A stretch of DNA of 64,000 bases, from the NCBI RefSeq assembly GCF_013341275.1, contig NZ_CP054476.1, positions 682,001 through 746,000 of the forward strand, in the 5' to 3' direction. Of the stretch, positions 43,171 to 54,652 are shown piece by piece. How positions within the stretch are numbered: the first letter of the stretch is position 1; each line of letters begins with the position of its first letter. The DNA comes from Methyloligella sp. GL2. GTDB lineage: Bacteria; Pseudomonadota; Alphaproteobacteria; Rhizobiales; Methyloligellaceae. Under the pieces are notes generated by a model, which was not told the origin of the DNA, made no database searches, and was given only the letters and a program-made list of their open reading frames with translations. The position numbers and the translations under genes are program-made.

Positions 43171-44136
43171 GTGCTGCGTATTGTTGCGTTGAAGGGATTG
43201 TTCGCGTTTGCGGCGGTGGCCAGCCTTGGGTTTCTTGGCGGCTGCAGCCAATACGCTCCCGATTATCTGAAACCGCTTTCTCTCGGCAGCACCGAGCTGC
43301 TCGCCGAGAAGGAAATGCAAGAGCGTGCGCCGATCCTCGTGCGCGTGTTCAAGGACGAGGCGGAGCTGGAGATCTGGAAGCAGAAGGCGGACGGTCATTT
43401 CGCTCTGTTCAAGACCTATCCGATCTGCCGCTTCTCCGGACATCTCGGGCCCAAGCTGCGCGAGGGCGACCGCCAGTCGCCGGAAGGCTTCTATTCCGTC
43501 GCCGCCCGTCAGATGAACCCGCATAGCCGGCGGCATCTGGCCTTCAATGTCGGTTATCCCAACGCCTATGACCGCGCCCATGGCCGCACCGGCAGCAACA
43601 TCATGGTGCATGGCGGCTGCTCGTCGATCGGCTGTTTCGCCATGACCGACGAGGCGGTGGAGGAGATCTTCACCCTGAGCCGCGAGGCCCTGGCCGGCGG
43701 GCAGGAGAGCTTCCAGGTGCAGTCCTATCCGTTCCGCATGAGCGATGCGAATATGGAGAAGCACAAGGGCAGCAAGTGGTTCGATTTCTGGAAGACGCTG
43801 AAAGAGGGCTACGACTATTTCGAGACCACAAGGCTGCAGCCGAACGTCAAGGTTTGCGACAAGAAATATCTGATCAACACCACCTTCGTGGATCCGGATG
43901 TGGTGGCCGATCCGCGCAAATCCTGCCCGGCCTATCGCCATCTGCCGGTGATCCCGTATGAGGAGCCGCAGATCGCCGAGGGCGACGGGCAGAGCGCGCC
44001 GCTGCCCAAGGGACCGGCCGCCAAGCCGCTCGGCCTGGCGATGGGGTCTTCCTTCGGGACGAAGCCGGATTCGACCTTTCATATTTTCTCGCTCGGCCCT
44101 GCGGTGCCCAACCCGCCGGTCGCTAGCGCGGAGTAG
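43171..44136 (+). CDS. YafK-like L,D-transpeptidase lipoprotein (second of three)
   Basis: 321 residues from GTG 43171, with GAGGGG 9 nt upstream; the leader GAGGGGTATTGCTGCGT repeats that of the first copy, so the promoter-proximal region was duplicated too. Lipobox LGGC (FAAVASLGFLGGCSQ). Domain: ILVRVFKDEAELEIWKQKAD, YPICRFSGHLGPKLREGDRQ, NVGYPNAYDRAHGRTGSNIM and catalytic VHGGCSSIGCFAMTDEAVEE. The C-terminal 70 residues, Pro-rich, resemble the first copy (FHIFSLGPAVPNPP against YHMFTLGPASPAPG). Confidence 0.93.
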   Translation: MLRIVALKGLFAFAAVASLGFLGGCSQYAPDYLKPLSLGSTELLAEKEMQERAPILVRVFKDEAELEIWKQKADGHFALFKTYPICRFSGHLGPKLREGDRQSPEGFYSVAARQMNPHSRRHLAFNVGYPNAYDRAHGRTGSNIMVHGGCSSIGCFAMTDEAVEEIFTLSREALAGGQESFQVQSYPFRMSDANMEKHKGSKWFDFWKTLKEGYDYFETTRLQPNVKVCDKKYLINTTFVDPDVVADPRKSCPAYRHLPVIPYEEPQIAEGDGQSAPLPKGPAAKPLGLAMGSSFGTKPDSTFHIFSLGPAVPNPPVASAE

Positions 44137-44234
44137 ACAAGCAAGCAATCAATGATTGCTGCCACAAGCTTTCCCAACTGTAGCGCGTGAGCGATACTTC
44201 TCGGCATAGGCCGCTATGTCGGGAGGGGGAGAGT

Positions 44235-44546
44235 ATGGGGAGTCAAATTCAGGCTGCGCTGATTGCAGCCATCGTTTCAGCCGTGGTTACCGTTGGCGGT
44301 TGGTTTGTTACGTATTGGACGCAAGATCGCGCATTGCAGGTGAAGATGGTCGAGATTGCTGTGGGTATTCTGCGTGCCGAACCCAAGGAAAACATACGGC
44401 CCGCGCGGGAGTGGGCGGTCGATGTCATTTCCGAGTATTCATACGTTCCACTCAAGCCAGAAGTGCAGCGTGCTCTTTTAGAGCATAGGGTCGATGTTGG
44501 TGGATACGATGTCTACGACTATTCGCCGCCGGGACTAGGTAGGTGA
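44235..44546 (+). CDS. Small single-pass membrane protein
   Basis: 103 residues from ATG 44235 with a purine-rich GGGAGGGGGAG upstream. One membrane segment (QIQAALIAAIVSAVVTVGGW, about 4-26), then a soluble tail (KMVEIAVGILRAEPKENIRP, AREWAVDVISEYSYVPLKPE, VQRALLEHRVDV). Codon use is visibly less GC-biased than in the flanking transpeptidase genes, so it may be acquired. No named family recognised. It is inserted between the second and third L,D-transpeptidase genes on the same strand. Confidence 0.75.
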   Translation: MGSQIQAALIAAIVSAVVTVGGWFVTYWTQDRALQVKMVEIAVGILRAEPKENIRPAREWAVDVISEYSYVPLKPEVQRALLEHRVDVGGYDVYDYSPPGLGR

Positions 44547-44580
44547 GAGGACGTTAATTCAGTAAAGCGTATCTCAAGAA

Positions 44581-45429
44581 ATGTGGCGTGTCCTTTTCCT
44601 TATCGCATTCTTTGCACTCGCCGGGGGGGCGGTGTTCCTACTGACCACGCCGGGACGGCAGCTGCTCGACCGGCTGGAGATCAACGCCGAGCGGATGCAG
44701 CACCGGGCGGCGTTCAGCGCCGGCAAGACGCTGTCCGGCACGCCGGACCTCGCCGACCTCGACGGGCGGCTCGCTGCCAAGGGGTTGGCACAGGGCGATC
44801 CCGTCTTCATCCGTATCTACAAGCTGGAATCGAAGCTGGAGCTGTGGATGCAGAAGGGCGACGATTACGTCCTGTTCGCCACCTATCCGGTGTGCTTCTG
44901 GTCCGGGCGGCTGGGGCCGAAGTTGCAGGAGGGCGATCTGCAGGCGCCGGAGGGCTATTACACGGTGGCGCAAGCCCAGCTCAATCCGAACAGCCGTTGG
45001 TACCGCTCGTTCAATCTCGGCTTTCCCAATCGCTTCGACCAGGCGAAGGGGCGCACTGGCTCCTATCTGATGGTGCATGGCGGCTGCTCCTCCATCGGCT
45101 GCTACGCCATGACCAACGATGTGGTGGGCGAGATCTGGACGCTGATCACCGCCGCGCTCGATGCGGGGCAGGCGCGTTTTGCGGTGATGGCGCTGCCGTT
45201 CCAGATGAGCGAAAAGAATCTGGAGCGCCGCAAGGGCTATCCCTGGGCGCGGTTTTGGGCCGATCTGAAAAAGGGCTCCAACCTGTTCGACAAGACGCAT
45301 ATCCCGCCGCGGGCCAGCGTCTGCGAGGGGCGCTACGTGTTCGCGCCGGGAAGGATCGGCGAGGCGGTGCCGGAGGTGGAAGAGAGCTGTCCTGGCTCAC
45401 TGGCGGCGAACTGGGATCGGACCGAATAG
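44581..45429 (+). CDS. YafK-like L,D-transpeptidase (third of three, membrane-anchored)
   Basis: 282 residues. In place of a lipobox it has an uncleaved N-terminal membrane helix (WRVLFLIAFFALAGGAVFLL). Domain: VFIRIYKLESKLELWMQKGD, YPVCFWSGRLGPKLQEGDLQ, NLGFPNRFDQAKGRTGSYLM and catalytic VHGGCSSIGCYAMTNDVVGE. It lacks the C-terminal Pro-rich tail of the first two copies. Different membrane attachment suggests the three enzymes act in different envelope positions (inference). Confidence 0.93.
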   Translation: MWRVLFLIAFFALAGGAVFLLTTPGRQLLDRLEINAERMQHRAAFSAGKTLSGTPDLADLDGRLAAKGLAQGDPVFIRIYKLESKLELWMQKGDDYVLFATYPVCFWSGRLGPKLQEGDLQAPEGYYTVAQAQLNPNSRWYRSFNLGFPNRFDQAKGRTGSYLMVHGGCSSIGCYAMTNDVVGEIWTLITAALDAGQARFAVMALPFQMSEKNLERRKGYPWARFWADLKKGSNLFDKTHIPPRASVCEGRYVFAPGRIGEAVPEVEESCPGSLAANWDRTE

Positions 45430-45457
45430 CGGTCCCGGTTGTTTCTTCTCGCGGCCG

Positions 45458-45553
45458 CCTCTCCCCGACGGGGAGAGGTGCCCCCTCCGGCTCCCCCCTT
45501 TTAGGGGGGGAGGGAGACCGAGGCGTCACGCCCTCCCCCTGAAAGGGGGAGGG
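45458..45553. repeat. Cluster of three REP-like G/C palindromes
   Basis: CCTCTCCCC/GGGGAGAGG (45458-45466, 45470-45478), CTCCCCCC/GGGGGGAG (45491-45498, 45505-45512) and CCCTCCCCCT/AGGGGGAGGG (45531-45540, 45544-45553). They lie between the third transpeptidase gene and the convergent permease gene. The last has the same GAA loop as 32252-32272. Probably REP-type elements that may also block read-through. Confidence 0.7.
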
Positions 45554-45590
45554 TTGGGGTGGGGGTCGAGCAGAGGGATGGAATTCCCGT

Positions 45591-47387
45591 TCAGAACGGC
45601 CAGACGAAGGCGATGAGCGGGGTGCCGACGATGAGCACGATGAGGCTCAAGGGCAGCCCAAGGCGCCAGTAATCCCCGAAGCGATAGCCGCCCGGTCCCA
45701 TCACCAGCGTGTTGCATTGATGGCCGATGGGGGTGAGGAAGTCGCAAGCCGCGCCGATCGCCACCGCCATCAGGAAGGGGTCGGGGCTTTCGTTCAGCCG
45801 CTCGGCGAAGGTGGCGGCGATGGGCGCCATGACCAGGACCGTGGCGGCATTGTTGAGGAACGGCGTCACCGCCATGGCGACGGCCATGATCAGGGCGAGG
45901 CTCCCCAGGGGCGGGAGGTAGCCGCCCGCCTCCGACAGCCAGACGGCGATCAGCTCGGTGCCGCCGGTGGTGCGCAAGGCATCGCTCACCGGGATCAGCG
46001 CGCCGAGCATGATCAGGATCGGCCAGTCGATGGCCTCGTAAGCCTCGCGCAAGGACAGGCAGCGGAACAGCAGCACCAGCACCGCGGCGCCGAAGAAGCC
46101 GACGGCGACGGGGACGATGGCGAAGGCCACCAGCACCATGGCAGCGGCGAGAATGGCGAGCGGCACCAGGCTTGCGGAGCGGCCGATGCGCAATTCGCGC
46201 TCGGCGAGGGGCAGGCAATGCAGCGCGCCCAAAGTCTCCGGCATGGCGGTGAGGTCGCCTTGCAGCACCAGCACGTCACCGGCCTGCAGCTTCACCTTCT
46301 GCAGACGGTTGGCGATGCGTCGGCCGCGGCGGCTGACGGCGAGCAGGGTGAGACCATGGCGATCGAATAGCTTGAGCTGGTTCACGGTGTAGCCGACCAG
46401 CTCCGATTCGGCGGTGATCACCGCCTCCATGACGCCGACATCGTCTTTTGGAGCGTCGAGCTCGCCGGTATTTTTTGCGCGCACCAGCTTCAGCTTCTCA
46501 AGCGCGACGATGCGCTCCAGCGCGTCGGGCTCGCCTTGCAGGATGAGAATGTCGCCCGGCTTGATCACCACATTGCCGGCCGGCTGATAGCGCCGACGGC
46601 GGCCGCGGAAATGGGCGATCACCTCGACTTCGCCTTCGGAGAGATCCTCGAAGGCGCGGATGGTGATGTCCACGCAAGGCGAATTCTCCGGCACGGTGAC
46701 CTCGGTGGTGTAGGCCTCCAGGTTGAAGGCGGCATCCATGGTCGGAGCGCCTTTGCGATTCCGGGGCAGAAGCCGCCAGCCGAAGGTGAGAAAGATCACG
46801 CCGATGATCGCCAGTGTGCCGCCGACGGGGGCGAAATCGAACATACGGTATGGCTCGCCGAGGATCTGCTCGCGCACGCGGGAGACGATGATGTTGGGCG
46901 AGGTGCCGATCAGGGTGACGGTGCCGCCGAGCAGCGCGCCGAAGGACATCGGCATCAGCAGCGAGGAGGGCGAGGTGCCGGTGCGGCGGGCAAGCTGGAA
47001 GGCGACCGGCATCAGCATGGTGAGGGCGCCGATATTCTTCACCAGTCCGGACATCGCCGTCACCGATCCGGCAAGGCCCAGCACCTGGCGCCAGGTGTTG
47101 GTGAGATAGCCGCCGACGCTGCGGGCGACGCGCTCCACCACGCCGGATTTGGCGATCGCGGCGCTGACCACCAGCGCGGTGGCGACGATGATGACGATGT
47201 CGTCGGAGAAGCCGGTGAAGGCTCTCTCAGGCGGCACGACGCCGACGGCGATGGCGGCGAGCAGCGAGATCAGCGCCACGAAGTCGTAGCGCCAGCGGCC
47301 CCAGGCGAACAGCGCCATCATGCCGATGACGATGGCGAAAGCCAGGATGCGCGGATCGATGAAGCTGGCGGTCAGTTCGAGCGGCAT
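45591..47387 (-). CDS. SLC13-family permease with two TrkA-C domains
   Basis: 598 residues: about six N-terminal membrane helices (DDIVIIVATALVVSAAIAKS, SGLVKNIGALTMLMPVAFQL, FGALLGGTVTLIGTSPNIIV), two central RCK_C/TrkA_C domains (about 205-290 and 295-375; GNVVIKPGDILILQGEPDAL, KVKLQAGDVLVLQGDLTAMP), then about six more helices (ITPFLNN-like VTPFLNNAATVLVMAPIAAT). The paired T.IGTSPN / FLNNAAT loops are the hallmark of the DASS/SLC13 fold; members move sulfate, dicarboxylates or other anions. Substrate undetermined. Convergent with the transpeptidase genes. Confidence 0.93.
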   Translation of the reverse strand: MPLELTASFIDPRILAFAIVIGMMALFAWGRWRYDFVALISLLAAIAVGVVPPERAFTGFSDDIVIIVATALVVSAAIAKSGVVERVARSVGGYLTNTWRQVLGLAGSVTAMSGLVKNIGALTMLMPVAFQLARRTGTSPSSLLMPMSFGALLGGTVTLIGTSPNIIVSRVREQILGEPYRMFDFAPVGGTLAIIGVIFLTFGWRLLPRNRKGAPTMDAAFNLEAYTTEVTVPENSPCVDITIRAFEDLSEGEVEVIAHFRGRRRRYQPAGNVVIKPGDILILQGEPDALERIVALEKLKLVRAKNTGELDAPKDDVGVMEAVITAESELVGYTVNQLKLFDRHGLTLLAVSRRGRRIANRLQKVKLQAGDVLVLQGDLTAMPETLGALHCLPLAERELRIGRSASLVPLAILAAAMVLVAFAIVPVAVGFFGAAVLVLLFRCLSLREAYEAIDWPILIMLGALIPVSDALRTTGGTELIAVWLSEAGGYLPPLGSLALIMAVAMAVTPFLNNAATVLVMAPIAATFAERLNESPDPFLMAVAIGAACDFLTPIGHQCNTLVMGPGGYRFGDYWRLGLPLSLIVLIVGTPLIAFVWPF

Positions 47388-47544
47388 GGGCGGCAGTCAC
47401 CTTCGCGGGGCTAACGGGACGTCAGTCGAACCTCAAAGGATGCCGGTATACCAGGAAAGCCGCGCGGCGGCAGATGAGGCGCTGCAGGAGAACTGCAACC
47501 CGATGGCGCGGGGGAAGGTTCCCCGCCGCGCGTGGCGCTCGCCG

Positions 47545-50313
<2,769 letters not shown>

Positions 50314-50750
50314 GGTCAAGCCCTTAAACGCATGCGCCCGCTATTGAGAGAGGGTCGTCAAGCTGGCGCGGCAGGGACATCCCGCACGCCGAAGGATCAT
50401 TCGCGGCTGTTACGGCGAAATTCGTAAGTGCCACGAGCCGCTATAGAACGCGCAGAAAGCGACCAAAAAACGCCGGTAACAGTCGGGTCGAGACATAAGA
50501 GGCGGCCCGAACCTTGTCAACGCAAGTTGCGACGGCAGGGGGCGTTCTTGCCGCCCGTGCATCGCCCTCCGCTCCAAGAGTCGCCTGCCGCGGAAGGCTC
50601 GGAACCAACGCGCAAACTCGCGGGTTGGCAGGGCGTTTTACGAGGTTTAAGAAGGCGGCGGGGGAAGCGACCCAACCGCTCGCCTTCTGCGTGTTGCCGG
50701 GGTTTCCGACAGCTTGCAGCCCCGGGCGAGCTAAAAAAGAGGACCCATCC
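50314..50750. other. Divergent spacer between secA and the PpiC gene
   Basis: 437 bp without a gene that I can support; it should hold both promoters. The reading frames here are Arg-rich and overlap the PpiC start in the wrong register. Confidence 0.5.
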
Positions 50751-51647
50751 GTGAAACTCTCGTCAGTATCGCTGCTTCTGGCAGCTGTAATCGCACTAGT
50801 TTCCGTGCCCGCAATGGCCGCAGACGAGGTCGTCGCCCGGGTCAACGGGAAGGACATCACCCGCGAGGATATGGATTTCGCCCGCTCCGAGGTTGGCGCG
50901 CAGCTCGCCAATTTCCCGAAGCCGGAGCAGGAGCGCATGCTCGTTCAGTTCTTGATCGAGAACGAGCTCATGGCCTCGGCCGCCGAGGAAGAGAAGCTCG
51001 ACGAAGCCGATAATTTCGATGAGCGGCTGGCCTATCACCGCCGCCGCGCGCTGCGGGACGCTTATTTCGACAACAACATCACCGGAGCCATTTCCGAGAA
51101 GGTCGCCAAGCAGATCTATGACGACCAGACCGCGAAGATGAAGCAGGAGAAGGAAATCCACGCCCGTCACATCCTGGTCGGCACCAAGGAAGAAGCCGAA
51201 GAGGTGAAGAAGGAGCTGGAGGACGGCGCCGATTTCGCCGAGCTGGCCAAGGAGAAGTCGAAGGATCCGAGCGCCGAGGGCGGCGATCTTGGCTATTTCG
51301 GCCGCGGCCAAATGGTGAAGCCGTTCGAGGATGCCGCCTTCAAGCTGAAGAAGGGCGAGCTTTCCGATCCGGTACAGTCCCAGTTCGGCTGGCACATCAT
51401 CGAAGTGACCGATACGCGTAACCGGCAAGTGCCGAAATTCGACGATGTGCGCGAGGCGATCATGGGCCGGCTGCTGCAGGCCAAGATGCAGGAGACGCTG
51501 CAGAATCTGCAAGGTCCGGCCGAGGTCGAGATCGTCGATCCGGAGATCAAGAAGGCCCTGGAAGCAGCCGCTGTGCGGGGCGAGATTCCCCCCGGCACGC
51601 CCGGTCTCGGCGATGCCGGCCAGGAGGATGTCGAGTCCGAGCATTAG
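50751..51647 (+). CDS. Exported PpiC-type peptidyl-prolyl isomerase
   Basis: 298 residues from GTG 50751 (AGAGGA 8 nt upstream). Signal peptide [19 protein letters not shown], a SurA-like N-terminal helical region ([20 protein letters not shown]), then a parvulin domain ([72 protein letters not shown]). A periplasmic folding helper for outer-membrane or secreted proteins. Placed next to divergent secA; the following argJ gene starts 43 bp later. Confidence 0.94.
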   Translation: MKLSSVSLLLAAVIALVSVPAMAADEVVARVNGKDITREDMDFARSEVGAQLANFPKPEQERMLVQFLIENELMASAAEEEKLDEADNFDERLAYHRRRALRDAYFDNNITGAISEKVAKQIYDDQTAKMKQEKEIHARHILVGTKEEAEEVKKELEDGADFAELAKEKSKDPSAEGGDLGYFGRGQMVKPFEDAAFKLKKGELSDPVQSQFGWHIIEVTDTRNRQVPKFDDVREAIMGRLLQAKMQETLQNLQGPAEVEIVDPEIKKALEAAAVRGEIPPGTPGLGDAGQEDVESEH

Positions 51648-51690
51648 AGCTCGGCCGACGATCGGATAACGGGAGCGGGGAGCAAGAACG

Positions 51691-52929
51691 GTGTTGAAGC
51701 GATCGCCTTTGGCGCCGGACGTGCTGCCCGCGCTCCCGCCGATCGACGGGGTGCGGCTTGCCGCCTGCGAGGCCGGCATCCGTTACAAGAACCGCACCGA
51801 TCTGATGCTGGCGGTGTTCGATCCGGGCACCACGGTTGCCGGGGTGCTGACCCGGTCGAAATGCACCGCCGCACCGATCGATTGGGCCCGCGCGCATCTC
51901 GATCACGGCATGGCGCGGGCGCTGGTGGTGAATTCCGGCATCGCCAACGCCTTCACCGGGCGCCAGGGCTGGCAGGCCGTGGAAGAAACCGCGGAAGCGG
52001 CGGCGCAGGCACTCGGCTGTCTTGCGGCGGATGTCTATCTCGGCTCGACGGGTGTGATCGGCGAACAGCTCGATGCGGCGAAGATCGCAAGCCAGCTCCC
52101 GGGGCTGGCCGAGGCGGCCTCGCCGGATGGCTATGCGGCCGCGGCGCAGGCGATCATGACCACCGATACCTTCCCGAAGCTCGCGACGGTCAAGACCGAG
52201 ATCGGCGGGGTGGAGGTGACGCTGAACGGCATCGCCAAAGGGTCGGGCATGATCGCGCCGGATATGGCAACCATGCTCACCTATCTGTTCACCGATGCGG
52301 CGATCGAGCCGGCGGTGCTGCGCTCCTTCCTGCCGGAGATCATGGATCGGAGCTTCAACGCCATCACGGTGGATAGCGATACCTCCACCAGCGATATGGC
52401 GCTGCTGTTTGCCACCGGCGCTTCGACCAAACGCGGTGCGCCGCGGATCGGCGAGGCGGACGATCCCCGGCTCGCCGCGTTCCGCGACGCGCTGCTTTCG
52501 CTTTCCATCGACCTTGCCCAGCAGGTCGTGCGCGACGGCGAAGGGGCGACCAAATTCGTCGAGATCGCGGTGCTCGGAGCGGAGGACGACCGCGCGGCGC
52601 GGGTGATCGGCAAGGCGATTGCTAATTCGCCGCTGGTGAAGACGGCGATTGCCGGCGAGGATCCCAATTGGGGCCGCATCGTCGCCGCTGTCGGCAAGGC
52701 CGGCGAGAAAGCCGACCGAGACAGGCTCTCGATCCGGTTCGGCGATATTTCGGTGGCCAAGGATGGCGCGATCGACCCGGACTACCGGGAAGAGCAGGGC
52801 GCGGCCTTCATGAAGAATCCGGAGCTGCGCATCGCCGTCGATGTCGGGGTGGGCTCCGGCGAAGCGCGGGTTTGGACCTGCGATCTCACCCATGGCTATA
52901 TCGATATCAATGCCGATTACCGGTCTTGA
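51691..52929 (+). CDS. argJ: Bifunctional ornithine acetyltransferase / N-acetylglutamate synthase
   Basis: Arginine biosynthesis; recycles the acetyl group from N-acetylornithine to glutamate. 412 residues from GTG 51691. AARALVVNSGIANAF-type ALVVNSGIANAFTGRQGWQA, the self-cleavage region AKGSGMIAPDMATMLTYLFT (cut before the Thr of MATML in the family) and FNAITVDSDTSTSDMALLFA. The C-terminus ends at GYIDINADYRS as usual. Order ppiC-argJ-mutT is common in Hyphomicrobiales. Confidence 0.97.
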   Translation: MLKRSPLAPDVLPALPPIDGVRLAACEAGIRYKNRTDLMLAVFDPGTTVAGVLTRSKCTAAPIDWARAHLDHGMARALVVNSGIANAFTGRQGWQAVEETAEAAAQALGCLAADVYLGSTGVIGEQLDAAKIASQLPGLAEAASPDGYAAAAQAIMTTDTFPKLATVKTEIGGVEVTLNGIAKGSGMIAPDMATMLTYLFTDAAIEPAVLRSFLPEIMDRSFNAITVDSDTSTSDMALLFATGASTKRGAPRIGEADDPRLAAFRDALLSLSIDLAQQVVRDGEGATKFVEIAVLGAEDDRAARVIGKAIANSPLVKTAIAGEDPNWGRIVAAVGKAGEKADRDRLSIRFGDISVAKDGAIDPDYREEQGAAFMKNPELRIAVDVGVGSGEARVWTCDLTHGYIDINADYRS

Positions 52930-52975
52930 GGCCGGTTCCGCCCGCCACACGGCTTATTAACCCGACTTTGCGACC

Positions 52976-53404
52976 ATGTCAGACGAGACACAGCAGAAAC
53001 TCGTGACCGTTGCGGCCTGTGTGCTGGTTGATGCCGACGGTCTGGTGCTGCTTGCGAAACGGCCGGAGGGGCGGCCCCTGGCGGGGCTCTGGGAGTTCCC
53101 CGGCGGAAAAGTGGATGCCGGCGAGACGCCGGAAGCGGCCCTGGTGCGGGAGCTTCGGGAAGAGCTCGGCATAGAGGTTGCGGAGGAGGACCTCACACCG
53201 CTGACCTTTGTGAGCCACGGCTACCCGGCATTCCACTTGTTGATGCCGATTTACCGCTGTGGGCGCTGGCGTGGCGAGGTCGCGGGGCTTGAGGGGCAAG
53301 AGCTGGCATGGGTACGGCCAGATGGCCTTGGCGGATATGCGATGCCGCCGGCGGACGAGCCGCTAAAGGAAAGTTTGGGCGCCCTGTTGGAGCGCCGGCA
53401 TTAG
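52976..53404 (+). CDS. mutT: 8-oxo-dGTP diphosphatase (Nudix)
   Basis: Sanitises oxidised dGTP. 142 residues. The Nudix box GGKVDAGETPEAALVRELRE, continuing EELG, is complete (GX5EX7REUXEEXGU). QKLVTVAACVLVDADGLVLL and GRPLAGLWEFP fit MutT better than generic Nudix enzymes. 46 bp after argJ and 11 bp before the pilin gene. Confidence 0.95.
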   Translation: MSDETQQKLVTVAACVLVDADGLVLLAKRPEGRPLAGLWEFPGGKVDAGETPEAALVRELREELGIEVAEEDLTPLTFVSHGYPAFHLLMPIYRCGRWRGEVAGLEGQELAWVRPDGLGGYAMPPADEPLKESLGALLERRH

Positions 53405-53415
53405 AGGCGACGAGT

Positions 53416-53610
53416 ATGACTGCGCGGTTGAACAGGATGAGACTGAGCTTGCTCGCCCGGTTTCTTGGCGATCGCCGGGGAACGACGGCGATCGAATACG
53501 CGATCCTGACGTTTATTGCCGTTGCGGTGATCGGTGTGGTCACGATCCTCGGCGGCAGCGTCGCCGAAATGTGGACGAGCGTCTTAGACGCCTTCGCGAT
53601 TTTCTCCTAA
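53416..53610 (+). CDS. Flp/Fap-type IVb pilin, isolated
   Basis: 64 residues from ATG 53416 (ATG 53437 also possible). The pattern RRGTTAIEYAILTFIAVAVI then GVVTILGGSVAEMWTSVL is that of Flp pilins: a short basic leader, Gly-Thr/Thr-Ala processing site with Glu5-like residue, and a single hydrophobic helix. No tad/cpa assembly genes are near, so the machinery would have to be elsewhere. It begins 11 bp after mutT and may be co-transcribed. Confidence 0.88.
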   Translation: MTARLNRMRLSLLARFLGDRRGTTAIEYAILTFIAVAVIGVVTILGGSVAEMWTSVLDAFAIFS

Positions 53611-53647
53611 GTCCTAACTTCGCCCAAAAGCTCGCTGTTTTTCGCAG

Positions 53648-54577
53648 CTATTCTTCTTTATCGAGCTTGCGTCTCGGGAAACCGGCTTTGTCGCCGGCGG
53701 CGCTTTCTTCGGTGTGCAGCGCATCGGCAAGCCGGTGCTGGGCCGAGCCCGGCCGCAGGGGCTTCTGTTGCCCCGGGGCGGGCGACCAGCCGCTCAAATA
53801 GACAATCTCGAAGGTTGCCGGAATGCGCCCATCGCTGAGCCCGAAGCGCTCGCGGTAGATGGCCTCGGCGCGATTGAGCGTGCGGCGGAGCAATGGGGCG
53901 CGCTTGCGCTCAAGCAGCACATTGGCGGCGCCCATGCCGCGGATCTCGTTGAGAAGATCGCGCAACGAGCGGTAGCTCACGGTTAGGCTTTCAGTGTCGG
54001 CGACGGGAAGGGCAAAGCCGCTGCGCTGCAGCAGCGCGCCGGCCTCGCGGATATCGGCGAAGGGGGCAACGCGCGGGCTGGCGCCGCCTTCCTCGCTTTC
54101 GGCAATGAGCAAGGCTTCGCGCAATTCGCTCAACGTGGCGCCGCCGAGCATGGCGGCGAGGAACAGGCCGTCGGGCTTCAGGGCGCGGCGGATCTGGATC
54201 AAGGCGCCGGGAAGATCGTTGACGTGATGCAGCGAGAGGCCGGAGACCACCAGGTCGAGACTGGCATCGGCGAAGGGCAGACACTCCTCGTCGCAGACCA
54301 CGGCCGGAGACGGGCAGTGCCGCGCCAACACCTCGCTGAGCTCGCCATAGATCACCTGGCCGATATTGGGCAGGGCGGAGACGGCGCGGCCGAGATCGCC
54401 CCTATGGGCGCCGAGATCGAGACAGAGGGGAAACTCGTGCAGCACGGCCTGCAAGCGCCCGGCGATCTCCTCGGCGCAATGGGCGAAGAGGAAGTCGTGA
54501 TGGCGGAACTTGGCGGCGAACCGGTCGCGGCGACGGCGCAGAAGCGGCCGGTCGAAGAGGCGGGCCTGGTCGGTCAT
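53648..54577 (-). CDS. SAM-dependent methyltransferase (BioC/NDUFAF5-like)
   Basis: 309 residues. Class I methyltransferase fold: CLDLGAHRGDLGRAVSAL (motif I), VVCDEECLPFADASLDLVVS, GLSLHHVNDLPGALIQIRRA, LKPDGLFLAAMLGGATLSEL. The N-terminal RLFDRPLLRRRRDRFAAKFR and the order resemble the group containing NDUFAF5, which hydroxylates an Arg of complex I, and BioC. Substrate is undetermined. Divergent from comF with 75 bp between starts. Confidence 0.9.
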   Translation of the reverse strand: MTDQARLFDRPLLRRRRDRFAAKFRHHDFLFAHCAEEIAGRLQAVLHEFPLCLDLGAHRGDLGRAVSALPNIGQVIYGELSEVLARHCPSPAVVCDEECLPFADASLDLVVSGLSLHHVNDLPGALIQIRRALKPDGLFLAAMLGGATLSELREALLIAESEEGGASPRVAPFADIREAGALLQRSGFALPVADTESLTVSYRSLRDLLNEIRGMGAANVLLERKRAPLLRRTLNRAEAIYRERFGLSDGRIPATFEIVYLSGWSPAPGQQKPLRPGSAQHRLADALHTEESAAGDKAGFPRRKLDKEE

Positions 54578-54652
54578 GGTCGCGCTCCGGCAGGAGGCTC
54601 AGCGCGGACGACATAGCTTGGTGGGGACATAGGCGCAGTGTAGCATCCGGGC

